A stretch of DNA of 64,000 nucleotides, taken from positions 11,116,001 to 11,180,000 of the forward strand of contig NC_135155.1 in the NCBI RefSeq assembly GCF_050948215.1, in the 5' to 3' direction. The position numbers and the translations under genes are program-made. Source of the stretch: Halictus rubicundus. Its lineage: Eukaryota > Arthropoda > Insecta > Hymenoptera > Halictidae. This document shows positions 38,492 through 48,734 of this stretch, piece by piece; the first letter of the stretch is position 1; each line of letters starts with the position of its first letter. The notes below the pieces were generated by a model. It had not been told where the DNA came from and ran no database searches. It was given only the letters and a program-made list of their open reading frames with translations.

Positions 38492-38492
38492 T
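38426..38492. repeat. (CT)n microsatellite
   Basis: About 65 bp of CT with one CA near the end. It creates long low-complexity frames on both strands that are not genes. Confidence 0.97.
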
Positions 38493-39333
38493 CGGCCGGT
38501 CGCGGGAACCATCATTATCTCTATCTAATTCCTCTGGCCGCGACTTTGGGCAAAGGAATAATTGGAAGGGAAGAAAGGAGCCGCCGGGACCCCTCCAGCT
38601 ACCAATACTCGAAGAGGCTCGCACCGTTCACGCGACTCTCGCTCCCCTTTTGGATTATAGTCTGTCAAACGAGAGAGATATCTTCGCTGAAATTAATCTG
38701 CACCCAGGCGAAAGCTGCACACGCTGGCCGAACGTTAAGAACAGATTACGCGTTTACGTAGAGCTTTCGTGACCGGCGGTCCGGTCTTCGTAGGTTCGCG
38801 ATAAGGTAGAGTGACCACATTACCGACAAAAATTGGCGAAAAATGGTTTTACTTATGTGAGAATATTTTTTGCTGGGAAAGGACTCATTCGAAAGAGGAA
38901 CGTTCAATCTAGCGCTTGCTGGTCATGAGCCGACGAGATTATGCAGATATTTGGTAATATAAGCGTTAGAAGTAGGCCAAAAATTGTCCCTAGGTTGTCT
39001 TCTCTGATGAGCACAGCTTAGGCAGCGGGGCTGAAGGTCCACGGAGTTCATGAAGAATCACCAAAAAAAAACTCAATTTTTATCATAATAGAACAAAGAA
39101 ATTTACTATTCCCTGGTAGAACACGTGGATTGCAATGGTGCTTGCGTTGATCAGTGAATTTTATTTAGGAGAAAGGTTTGTTTAATGTTACTGTTAGAAT
39201 TTCCTATGCTACAACCTAAAACAACCGGCGATTAACGATCATTTTTAGGCTTGATCGTAGTCGAGCTCCCTGCCGTAATCAGATTAGCAGAAATTTGCTC
39301 AATACTGAAACATGGTTTTTCATGCGTTTGCAG

Positions 39334-42300
39334 GAGGAATACAGCCAACGCAGACGCCTATCCACTCCCAGCGGCAGTCCGAGTCCACCCAGACCGACGA
39401 GGCTGTCAAGATCTACAGGTACACTGACCAGAGATGATGACACATTCTGCGACTCGACGCACACCCTCACCAGGGAAAACCAGGGGCAGGAAGCTGAGAG
39501 AAAGGGCTGGTTCAAGTCTTTGTCCAGGAAGAATAAATCGAATATAAAGGTGAGTTTCAATTTTCATGGCGAACGCCGCGCCGTCTCTTGACCTTTCACC
39601 CTTTACCCTACAACCACGTGTGAGACTCGTGGTCCGGTAGTCGGGTCAAAAATGAGTATCGCGAGCGTGGCCCGTGGTGCATCGGTCGGGCTCAATGTAA
39701 ACAACGCGCTTGTGTTTTGTTGATGTGCCCCACCGTAAACAACACGGGCCAGGCTCTTATCACTCTGCCCAATAAAAAGTTTAAATACTTAAAATTTTAC
39801 AGGGATATGCTCCACAAATACATTTTTTCTCGAATTATGTTTTTCTGATAGGTACGACACCTTTCTTGTTCACTGATGATTTGTTTGTAATTATTTATCA
39901 AATATCTTACAAAACTAAACCATTTGTACCTTACTTGGGCGCTCTTGTTCTCGTTTCTGGCACACACTATTGTGACTTAAATCGTAGGGCAAGTGGTTTT
40001 TCGAAAATTTTCGAAAATTCTGTATTTTCCGAGATGCCTGTAAGTATATCGTTTAAAGCTAAGTAATCCGAGTGTTCTAAAGTCAAAGAAACTTGATATT
40101 TACAATTATAGTGCGATACAGTACCGGAAGTTAGTGTACGGAAAGGGGTCACGAGAGACCCCGGTATACCAGTTAAGGGTTAACGAGAGAAATTCGTGTC
40201 TTTCATTTCAGTTTAAACTACGCGTCTAAAGTACTGTTACCAATCATCGTTGGCAATAGGTAGTTTTAATTCGTGGATAGATGTTTTATAATTGCGTGTA
40301 TCGTTCATTTTTCATTCAGAGTAACAAGCGTCACGATTATCATAACTAAATGTGTCGCACACGCTCCGAATGACTGGACTTTAGATCGGGACTTACATCG
40401 GCGGACCTCGTGGAAGCATTTATTATGTACGATATAGTCGTCTAGTTTGAAATTGTAAAAGGATACGTGATGGAATTTTTAATAGCGACATACGATATAA
40501 ATTATTCTTGTTCGTGACATCATTCATCCGGAACGGTTCTATAAAGTAATCAAATTCAACAAACGTACCCGCGAGACTCGCTCCAAAATTGGTAACGAGT
40601 GGGCGATGTTTTTATAGAGAATGGACGCTGTATATTTAAACTTTGTTGCATGCACAACGCCACGGTAAACGCCTACGTGGCGACGGAACACGTTAGCATG
40701 AAAAATTAAAGATTCTTTCGCCAAAAATGGCTGCCATTCCTGCTAGCGGCGAACGCATTTCTTTCGGATGAGAAACAACACCGAACAAAAGGGAAAATCA
40801 AAATCAAAACTAGGGAAAATCAGTAAAAGACCCTTTTCAGTCATTCAAATTGTTTTTAGAACTCCCACTCTGTTAAACCCTGCTTGAGTTAGTTTTTTGA
40901 CCTTCCAGTTCCTGAACCGATGTAAATTTAACCGTGCGCTATTGCACTCTGTTCAAAAAGTTCGTAAAATGATTTTTTTCAACCCTTCTAGACAAGAAAT
41001 AAGGTTTCCAGTCTTATTTATAAACAAACCAAGTTTCGCAAGCCTGAGATTCTCCATTCGTTTACGGAAACGTTTTTAGTACACACGTGTTTCTTTGAAT
41101 GGTCACGCGTCTGGGAAAAAATTTCCGGTGATCTGAGACTCCGGCGCGATTTGATCATAGCGGTTGAGAATAGCGTTGGTTGTTGGAGCCGAGCGAGCAT
41201 CATGGCGCGGCTCCGCTCGAAACTGGAATACACTCCGAAGCGGGGCATTTTTGCGAATCGCATCCGATAACGAGCGGAACGGCGGATCGTGGTTCCGGTT
41301 ATCGGGTTCGCGGCGAGCCGAGTGAGCCGGTGCATTCATCAGTCAGAGCGCAGGTCGCTACGGAGCGGAGCCATTAGGCTAGTACAACCTCCAATTACCA
41401 GTTTGATTAAATGCTTAACTAACTCCGCGCTCTGTGGTTTAATTTAATCGCGAGATTAAGTGCCGATCAGGGGGCTGCCTAGCTTAACCATCGGTCCGCG
41501 GAATAATCTCTGTCAGGGACCGATTCCGATCCTAGCCGCTTCGATAGGCCGTTCGGGATGATTGCGTGCGCGTGAATCTCGCTGTGGACGATGATCTATC
41601 GGATGAGCCGATGCTCCGAGAAAGAAGAGAAGAAGAAGATGGAGGAGAGCGGGCAGGAGGAGAAGAAGAAGAAGAAGAAGAAGAAGAAGAAGAAGAAGAA
41701 GAAGAAGGAGGAGGAGGAAGATCATGACTCATGAAGGCGCCACGGATAGAAACGAGCCGGGAAGCCGCGATTTTTCTCCTTTCTGCGCGAAGAATACACC
41801 TTTGTGCTCGGCTTTGTTGTATTTCGTGTACCCGCTCTTTCTATCCACCAGGAAACCGCTCGTTTTTCCTCGCCTTTCTCTTGTCCACCCGCGATCAGGC
41901 CGACGATACACGTTTCCACCTTGTTGCCACCGCGTTCCCGTTTCCACGTTGCCCGGAATTTTTCCGGGAAACCCGTCACCGTTACCGCCGCGTGTTAATC
42001 GGCGATTTTGTTGTTGCAGGCGGTGGATAAGAAGCCTAGGATACCAGAGAGCGAGATCTTGACGACCGGCACAGAGGACGAAGAAGCCTCCTCCGCGCCC
42101 GAACGGGTCTCCGTGCAGAAAAACTTGCGTTTCTTCGGCGATACCGATCAGGAGTCCGTTTCGTCTAATAGAGATCGCAGGTGAGCCGAAGAACGGGCTT
42201 CCCTTCCCAGCGAACTGTTTCAGACACCTCGTTCGGTGTCAGATTCGGTCCATGTTATCAGAAGATTCAGCCAACTTCTTCGTTTACGATCGTCAACTTG

Positions 42301-44568
42301 GCAACTATGCCGGTGAATTGTGAAAAGCGGTGTAACTCAAAATTCCAAACAAATTGATCTTTTTGCTTGTTATGTCGGTTGTGAAAAATTATGTATTACC
42401 TGTTATCATTAGATTACGGATGGCTTGAGTCAATTTAGCCACTGCCATCTATTCTATTTCTAACAATTTGTAAACAGGATGATTAAATTAATAATACAGG
42501 TGGGAGAAAATTTAAGGGGTGGTTCTCTATGACAATATAAGACGAAAATGAAGAGTAAAAAAGTTGTGATTTCGGCTTCATTTCTTAGTTATTAACAATT
42601 ACAAAATCCGCCTAAAATGCGGCAACCCGGTCAACAGAGGCGTACGTTGCGTGCGTTATAGAGGCGCGCGACAGTCGTGGTATCAAGTGCAAACCGCTCG
42701 ATTGGATCTTTCCACACGCATTTTCGGTTCTAGCCGAATTATTGGCTAAAGTGTATGACGTCATAACCATTGGGTGCGAGCCAGGACCTTCTGGGATACA
42801 TGACTGTCGTGCGCCTTTAAGATGTAATCAATGTTACACCCCTGTCGATCGGGTTGCCGCATTTTAGGCGGATTTTATTTTCATCTTATATTGCTTACAG
42901 AACCACCCCTTAAATTTTCTCCCACCTGTAGTCGAACACCCTGTATGTGGAAATAATAGGAGATTCGGGGTGGCAAGTCGTATACGCAAGTGCCTATGTT
43001 TGGCTGTGCAGTTTTTATCGAATATTTATCATTATTTTTTCAGTATATTTTAGCTGATACTTAATTACTGTTCCAGAAGCAAACGAGCCGACGACCACGC
43101 ATGTTCAGGGCGTGATGTAACGACCTCCAGCCGTCATAGTTTGGGAATTCTGTCACCTCCCCGAAAACCACCAAGACTCGCCGAGAGCGCGTTGTCTTCC
43201 GGTGAGAGTACAACAGGGGACAGCAGTCAACAGAGTCAAAACTCGCAGAGATCGCAAAGATCTGTCGTATATCTCCATGCTGCTACAGGTCGGTCATTCA
43301 AAATCTTATTAAATAAATATCACCCCATTTATGTGAAGTAGTTGCGGACAAACAATCCCGTACTTCTGATCAAATTTGTTCGCGCAAGGTGGGGAATGTA
43401 GTTTAGTGCAAATGATAATTTCGTGGAGGTGTTGCTAGTCGTGTCGCGACTGTTTCTTTATATTGTTATTATTAGACTGCGGATTTTTATGCAAAATAAA
43501 GTCAGTCTGCATCTGTTGCTAGAAACAGGAGTCATCTAGAAGTGTCTTTATCTCTCAATAATTTAAGGAGGTGGATAATAATATATTTAGACTTTTATCA
43601 TAAATGCATAAAATCCACAGTCTAGTTATTATGTACCTGGGTTGGACATATCTCATTTGAATTAAGATAACAAATAATATCATGTGGAATAATGAATTAT
43701 TTTGAATACTTCATTATTAAATCAAATAAATCATTTTCAAATAATATCTTATTTCATTAACATTGTTCAAATAAAATAATAAATAATTTCACCTCACGAA
43801 AAGGTTATGGGTGAAGGGTAAAGTTTAGCTAAAGTCGCTTTCAACATTGTTCTCCCATAGGACACGAAACAAATTGTAGAATTTAACTAATCGTTGTTCC
43901 AACGATTATTTCCTTAGTTTACTTTAATTCTAGTAGAAATTTTTAGCAAAACTCTGTATATTTCCAGTGGGCGAAATACCTGGTCCCAATGAGAGACGCA
44001 GAGCGGCGAGCAGGGAGGAATTGAATCGACCTCTACAATCTCATACGAGAACGGTATCGAGGAGCGTAAGCGTTCTCGCGCCCTGGAAGCCGAGACACTA
44101 CAGAGAACCTTTTGAAATCAATTACGACCAACAACTGCATCCAAAGTCAATGGCGACCATGAGACGCAGACAAAGAAGTCGCGAGACACTGAGCCGTCGT
44201 GGAAAGGACGCTCGACGAAGCAAGGACAATCTCTCGAAAACCGGTAAATCTCACCGAATCTTGTTACATTTTTCATGCCTGTCTTTTTGAAGTTCGAAAA
44301 TCCAGAGACTGGCTCCTTTCGCATAGTACCACTAAGTCGATATGCTAAATCTGAAAGAAAACGTTCCGTTCTAGGTACAATCAATCGGAGTACGTTGAAA
44401 TCGAAAGACAAGCAGAAGGTGGATAGAACCGTTTCCACGGAATCGTTGGCCACCAAGTCACGCAGCGTCAACTCGAAACCAGAACTAAGCAGGTCCACGT
44501 CTGTTCCACGCGATCCGAACAAGAGCGCGGGATGGTTCAAGCTGAAGAGCAAGAAGTCCCGAGCTTGA
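39334..44568 (+). CDS. Unrecognised Ser/Arg-rich, probably disordered protein (last five exons)
   Basis: Five exons with strong splice sites join in phase: 39334-39549, 42020-42180, 43077-43288, 43968-44243 and 44375-44568, giving 352 residues to the stop TGA at 44566. The acceptor of the first listed exon (tttgcag before 39334) shows that it is internal, so the start lies upstream; 3226-3288 is one candidate. The protein has no recognisable fold. It is rich in Ser, Arg, Lys and Pro, with phosphosite-like runs (STPSGSPSPPRPTRLSRSTG), a Gln/Ser run in 43077-43288 and an acidic patch in 42020-42180. A short motif, GWFK plus basic residues, occurs twice: GWFKSLSRKNKS in the first exon and GWFKLKSKKSRA as the C-terminus. 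This suggests a scaffold or cytoskeletal/signalling adaptor tail, but I cannot name the family. The exon structure is much firmer than any function. A polyadenylation signal AATAAA lies at about 44636. Confidence 0.85.
39597..40177. mobile_element. Degenerate TTAA-type element in intron of the Ser/Arg-rich gene
   Basis: The right end reads CCGGTATACCAGTTAAGGG, then TTAA. The left end ACCCTTTACCCTACAACC is a decayed inverted match. A CACGTGTGAGACTCGTGG block at the left faces GGGGTCACGAGAGACCCC at the right. The boundaries are uncertain. Confidence 0.45.
41657..41720. repeat. (GAA)n / (GGA)n microsatellite
   Basis: A purine-only run of GAA triplets grading into GGA. It lies in intron 39550-42019 of the Ser/Arg-rich gene. 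Confidence 0.95.
42475..42943. mobile_element. Long-TIR TA-type MITE, copy A
   Basis: Both ends carry a long inverted repeat of about 130 bp that includes CAGGTGGGAGAAAATTTAAG near the edge and GCGGCAACCC / GGGTTGCCGC further in. The outer right end is CACCCTG followed by TA, as in Tc1/mariner-type insertion; the left outer end is damaged. It lies in the intron 42181-43076 of the Ser/Arg-rich gene. No coding capacity. Confidence 0.85.
43473..43624. mobile_element. MITE with TAGACTGCGG ends (hAT-like), copy 2, perfect 8-bp duplication
   Basis: TAGACTGCGGATTTTTATGC at the left and GCATAAAATCCACAGTCTA at the right, with GTTATTAT on both sides (43465-43472, 43625-43632). 152 bp, in intron 43289-43967 of the Ser/Arg-rich gene. 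Confidence 0.88.
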
Positions 44569-44635
44569 AGGGGAGGCCATTGATCAATGCTAGTCTTGAG
44601 TTTCATAAGTAATTCGTTAATTATAAGGGTTTAAT

Positions 44636-44641
44636 AATAAA
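44636..44641 (+). terminator. Polyadenylation signal AATAAA for the Ser/Arg-rich gene
   Basis: First AATAAA after the stop at 44568. Further AATAAA copies lie near 45213 and 45465, so the 3' end may vary. Confidence 0.5.
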
Positions 44642-47003
44642 CGTGTCGTCGTACCACCGCCATTCGCGGTGAATAACTGTACGGAGCTAATATTACCATT
44701 TTTGTTCTGTATTCGAATGTGCAATGCAAGGCATCGGAGGTACGAAAGAATTAATGATACTCTTATTAACCGAACTTAAAATTATTCGACAATCTTCCTG
44801 CGCGTTTAATTGCGTTCGCGAACAACTGGACTTATTGTATTCGAACTTTGTCGCAAACAAATTATGGCCACGTACACATTCGCAATGAAATGTAAAATGT
44901 ACTGTATGTAAGCATGTTCTGTTTCTCTCTGATTAAAATTTTAACAAAACATAGGAAATCAATTTTATTTATAAAGAGATGCCCACAAAAAAATAGTATG
45001 ATTGGATATCGTTTAAATTGAATGAAATTTCTATGCGAATCTTATCCTTGAAGATAGGACCTTCCTTCGATAATGGAGCCTTCTCTCTGCCAAATTTAAC
45101 AAATTAAATTTGTTTGGTGAGATGAGAACGCAATCAGAATATACTTCGCTGATCTTTCACAATGAACATGTTTATCCGTCGCTTAATAAGCTCGTAACTG
45201 CATTCCAGCAATAAAATAAAGAAAAAAAGAAAAGAAAACAAACATTCTGTGCATTTGTTTACAAACAAAAACACAAAAAGAGAACAGAAGAAATTATTCT
45301 ATTTCACCGTGAATCAGAGTGCCATTTCAGTTTCTATTAAGTGTACAAACATTGTTCCAAGATAAATCAAAATTTCGAAACGTGCAAGGTATTTTAATCT
45401 ACGAATGTAACAAGGTAATATCGCATTAATATTAAGCTATAGTGTAATAGCGCGAAAATAAAATATTTTTCAAATTGTGTTCGCAATGATCATGTCGTGC
45501 AAGTGAATAACTAGCGATTATGTGTTATTTTTAAATGTTTTATTGTGCATAGATCGACCTGATCTTACTTTCATATACTAATTGTAAATATTTGTAATAA
45601 TAATCCTTATTTCTAACTATCTTCACTTTGCTTTATTGTGTGTCTCCACTTTAATCTTTCTCTTCAGTTATATCAATAATCACAAACCGCAGTCTTTGTT
45701 ACGGAGAAAATGTTGTTTTTACGAAAATAAGGTATATACTAGCAACTGTGAATGATTCTTATAACTGTTATACTGTAATATACCACCATCTTTATGAAAC
45801 TTTTTGCAACGTGACTTGTCAACTGGACCGCCAACAACTTTCACTTCATCTATTTGGTGCTACTTGCGTTATATGTATATATGTGAACTATTATGGTTTG
45901 CATGTAAATATAATGGATATATAGACCATTTGTATTGATTCATCAATAAGTTTGTATTAACTATTAACATAGTTATTATTTCATCATATATGTAAGGAAA
46001 AGTGTTAAAATGCCTAAAGATGGAAGTGTCACAATAAACTATATTTTGTAACGCAATAATTAATTTGAAATAAACAAATATGTAAGCACAGTGTACCATA
46101 CGTTAGTCTGTGCTGTGAGCAGAACACATAAAATATTTTCAGTACTAATAAAACATCGTAGCATCATATTTATAATCCATTTATTTCATGACAGCATGCA
46201 ACCAATGTTTATATTTAACATTTACCTTTAAATGTGTTTTTCTATGTCAGTCTCAAAACTATACACTCGTAGTTTTTCTATACTAGACAAGCTGAATTTG
46301 AAGATAATAGATTTATTTTCTTTCCACTAGTAAACCTATTACCTCCGGATCTAATGTATTGATCATTTGTCTGTTACGTCTTTTGGAAGAAAACATTTCT
46401 CTAATTTTCAATTTTTGTTTCGTAAGAAACAAAATCAAAGAATTGAGTCCATAATTTCAACGTTGGACTGGGCTTCGAGAATGTTTTGTAATTTCAAGCT
46501 AACATTATTCACAGTTACATAGTCAATTTAAGTATTTAATAAGCTTCCACTATCTCAAACTACTTGTCCTTGGTAGGATACTAAGAATAGTTGAACACAG
46601 ACAGATGTTCCACCTAATGCCTTTTAAAAAATTAATAACAAGAATTTATCAATTTTGGGAAAATATATTATGATAACGATAATAAACATTTTGAACAATC
46701 ATTATAATTTAAAATAATAAAACTTGAGGTATCTATCAATTTTGTCATCACATTATAATAATCATTGAGTCATTTCAACAAGCACACATATTTATAAAAT
46801 ATTATTTGGTATAATTTCAGTTTCACTTAAATAAATATAAAAATTAATTTATTCCTATTCATTAATTCACCTTCTAAACCAGACCTGGGCAATCAGTATC
46901 GCCCAGAAAAAGATCGAAGTGTGGAGTATCGATTCAAAAGATCGATCTAAATAGCGGTTCGAGCGTTGGCACCTCGTGAGCAATTAGTTGCTCGGGCCTG
47001 ATT
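44642..47003. other. AT-rich intergenic stretch / 3' untranslated region
   Basis: Strongly AT-rich with many AATAAA-like signals and no coding frame. It probably holds the 3' untranslated region of the Ser/Arg-rich gene. Confidence 0.6.
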
Positions 47004-47190
47004 TAGATTGTAGATTTTTATGCATTTTTGGCAAAGTAAAATATAAGAAATTTGTATATCAATAAAAGTAGTATTTTTTTTTTATCCTTCCCATGAGAAA
47101 CTTTCTAGTCAATGAAACATATGATTCGAAATTCAATGTTTTATAACATGACTGTTGAAAATAAGAACTCGCATAAAGATCTACAGTTTA
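47004..47190. mobile_element. MITE with TAGACTGCGG-like ends, diverged copy 4
   Basis: TAGATTGTAGATTTTTATGC at the left and GCATAAAGATCTACAGTTTA at the right, about 187 bp. It lies between the Ser/Arg-rich gene and TMEM234. Confidence 0.65.
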
Positions 47191-47548
47191 GTAAACGTTA
47201 TCCATGTATATCTTATGCATAAATTATTAGTATTTTAATTCCATTATCAATCAATGCTTTCTATGTTTCTTCACTTCCATTTGTTCACATTTACATATAC
47301 AAGACTTCCATTTGTATCTTCAAAATTGTCTATATTGTCAATAAATGGTACATCCACTTACTCGTATCTCAATCAAACAGAATATTTCTGCAATTTTACA
47401 TAAGAATTGCATTTATATCTATTAAAATCAACTATCTATTGGTAAAATTGTTAAATGTTTAGTAATATTGACATTATTAAGACTGATGTTTCACATGTAG
47501 TAATGTAATACTGACATTATATTATAATCATTGAAATGCTAAATGAAA

Positions 47549-48323
47549 TTAGCTTGATATAGTTTCATCTACTTTATCCCAACAGCAAAGCATTGTTCCA
47601 ACCAATATCAATGTCATTCCAATATATGTATCTAAAAAAGAAGTAAATCTAATAATTGTTGTAACAGAATTATAGTGAGCGCAAAAGGATAACAAATAAT
47701 ATGCAAACTTTTCTGTATTTTTTCTTCACCCAGCATCGAACCAGTGATTGCAGTTACCACGAAGGTAAGAGAATTTGTTACTGGTACAGCCAATGATATA
47801 TCGGTACCACCTAGCATTAAAAAATATAGGACAGAACCACACTGATTGATGACAAATGGTACTACGTACTAGAATAGAAAATATAATTAAATAAAACTTA
47901 ATGTAGTAATATGCAAACGCAATAAGACAATTAAAGTAATGAACCTTCAATTTTGTAACGAGAAATGCCAGTTCTTTAAAAAATTGACCAATTTTTGAAG
48001 ATGCTTTCACATTTTCAAGCCCTTCCGCTCCTTTTTTAATGTATGGGTTGGTGCCACCCCATAACAATGCCACAAAAAACAGATATACAACAGACTCTAA
48101 AAATTAAAATTAAAATAATGTATGAAACCTAAAATTATGGACTATTTAGAAACATAATGAGTGCTTTCCCAATTGCAAATTAATCATTGGTAATAATCTG
48201 GTGCCAATAATTACATCACAGTGTGATGGTCACACAGTTATGGGTGGAAGACAAATAAAGAGCAGTTCTTGCTTCATGTAAACATTTCAGTACCGGGAAG
48301 CACTCACCCAATGATGTAGCCAT
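47549..48323 (-). CDS. TMEM234: TMEM234 homologue (small multi-pass membrane protein)
   Basis: Four exons on the minus strand (48308-48323, 47945-48096, 47709-47868, 47549-47631) join in phase to 136 residues, against about 140-164 in vertebrates. The first exon holds only MATSL plus one base. Diagnostic segments are ALLWGGTNPYIKKGAEGLE after the first hydrophobic stretch, then VINQCGSVLYFLMLGGTDIS, LAVPVTNSLTFVVTAITGS and GEEKIQ. These match the EamA/DMT-like TMEM234 (UPF0546) family, which has about four hydrophobic segments. The molecular role is not well known; vertebrate work links it to the kidney filtration barrier. The donor after 47945 (GTTCAT) and the one after 47709 (GTTTGC) are weak but give the conserved protein. 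The start shares an upstream region with GNL1. Confidence 0.92.
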
Positions 48324-48734
48324 TCTTATGTGTCTTTGCGCGATAATACGGTGCAAAACAAAAGTATTGACATAGCCCGGATGTTCATATGAAATTCTTT
48401 GTAAATCTGTAAAGAATGCGATTCTCTATTTAATTTTTTTGTAAGACATAACTTTTAACCTTAAAATTCAAGTGAATTCAAGTATACCATGAATTATGAA
48501 TTTTAAAGATGTGTCAGAGAGGAATGAGAGTGCTCACGCCCGGGGTTTCGGCGTTCCCACTTACGTGGTGAGCACTCTCCTATCCACTCCTATCCTCTCT
48601 GTCGGTGGGTTGGTGAGTTGATAAAGTAAGGTTAGCTGAGTTGCTGTGATTCGATTACTGCACATCACTTTAACTACATAGTTTATCGTTAAATTTATTA
48701 AACTGTTGTATTTGTCAATTCGAAAAAGTGAAAA
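48324..48734. promoter_or_regulatory. Divergent promoter region of TMEM234 and GNL1
   Basis: The two start codons lie 411 bp apart in head-to-head orientation, so both promoters must lie here unless distal untranslated exons exist. No TATA box is clear. A small inverted-repeat element (48515-48601) occupies part of it. The shared promoter is inferred from geometry. Confidence 0.6.
48515..48601. mobile_element. Short inverted-repeat MITE in the TMEM234/GNL1 promoter
   Basis: The element begins CAGAGAGGAATGAGAGTGCT and ends with the inverted counterpart (GTGAGCACTCTC ... CCTCTCTG). It shares termini and the CACGCCCGGGG subterminal block with the larger element at 54250-54662. It is 87 bp long. 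No target duplication is visible. Confidence 0.75.

Larger units (their letters stand above)
29367..39333. other. Gene-free stretch, probably intronic or intergenic
   Basis: Contains MITEs (31490, 31805, 33682, 34679, 36822) and long pyrimidine tracts. GC-rich patches at 30540-30780 and 32690-32900 could be promoters or CpG-rich repeats, but no exon with both a conserved frame and splice sites was found. Confidence 0.5.

Noticed and set aside
47726..48073. 115-codon minus-strand frame overlapping TMEM234
   Set aside because: It reads exon 47945-48096 and then runs through the intron in the wrong frame; the spliced TMEM234 model explains the conserved part.
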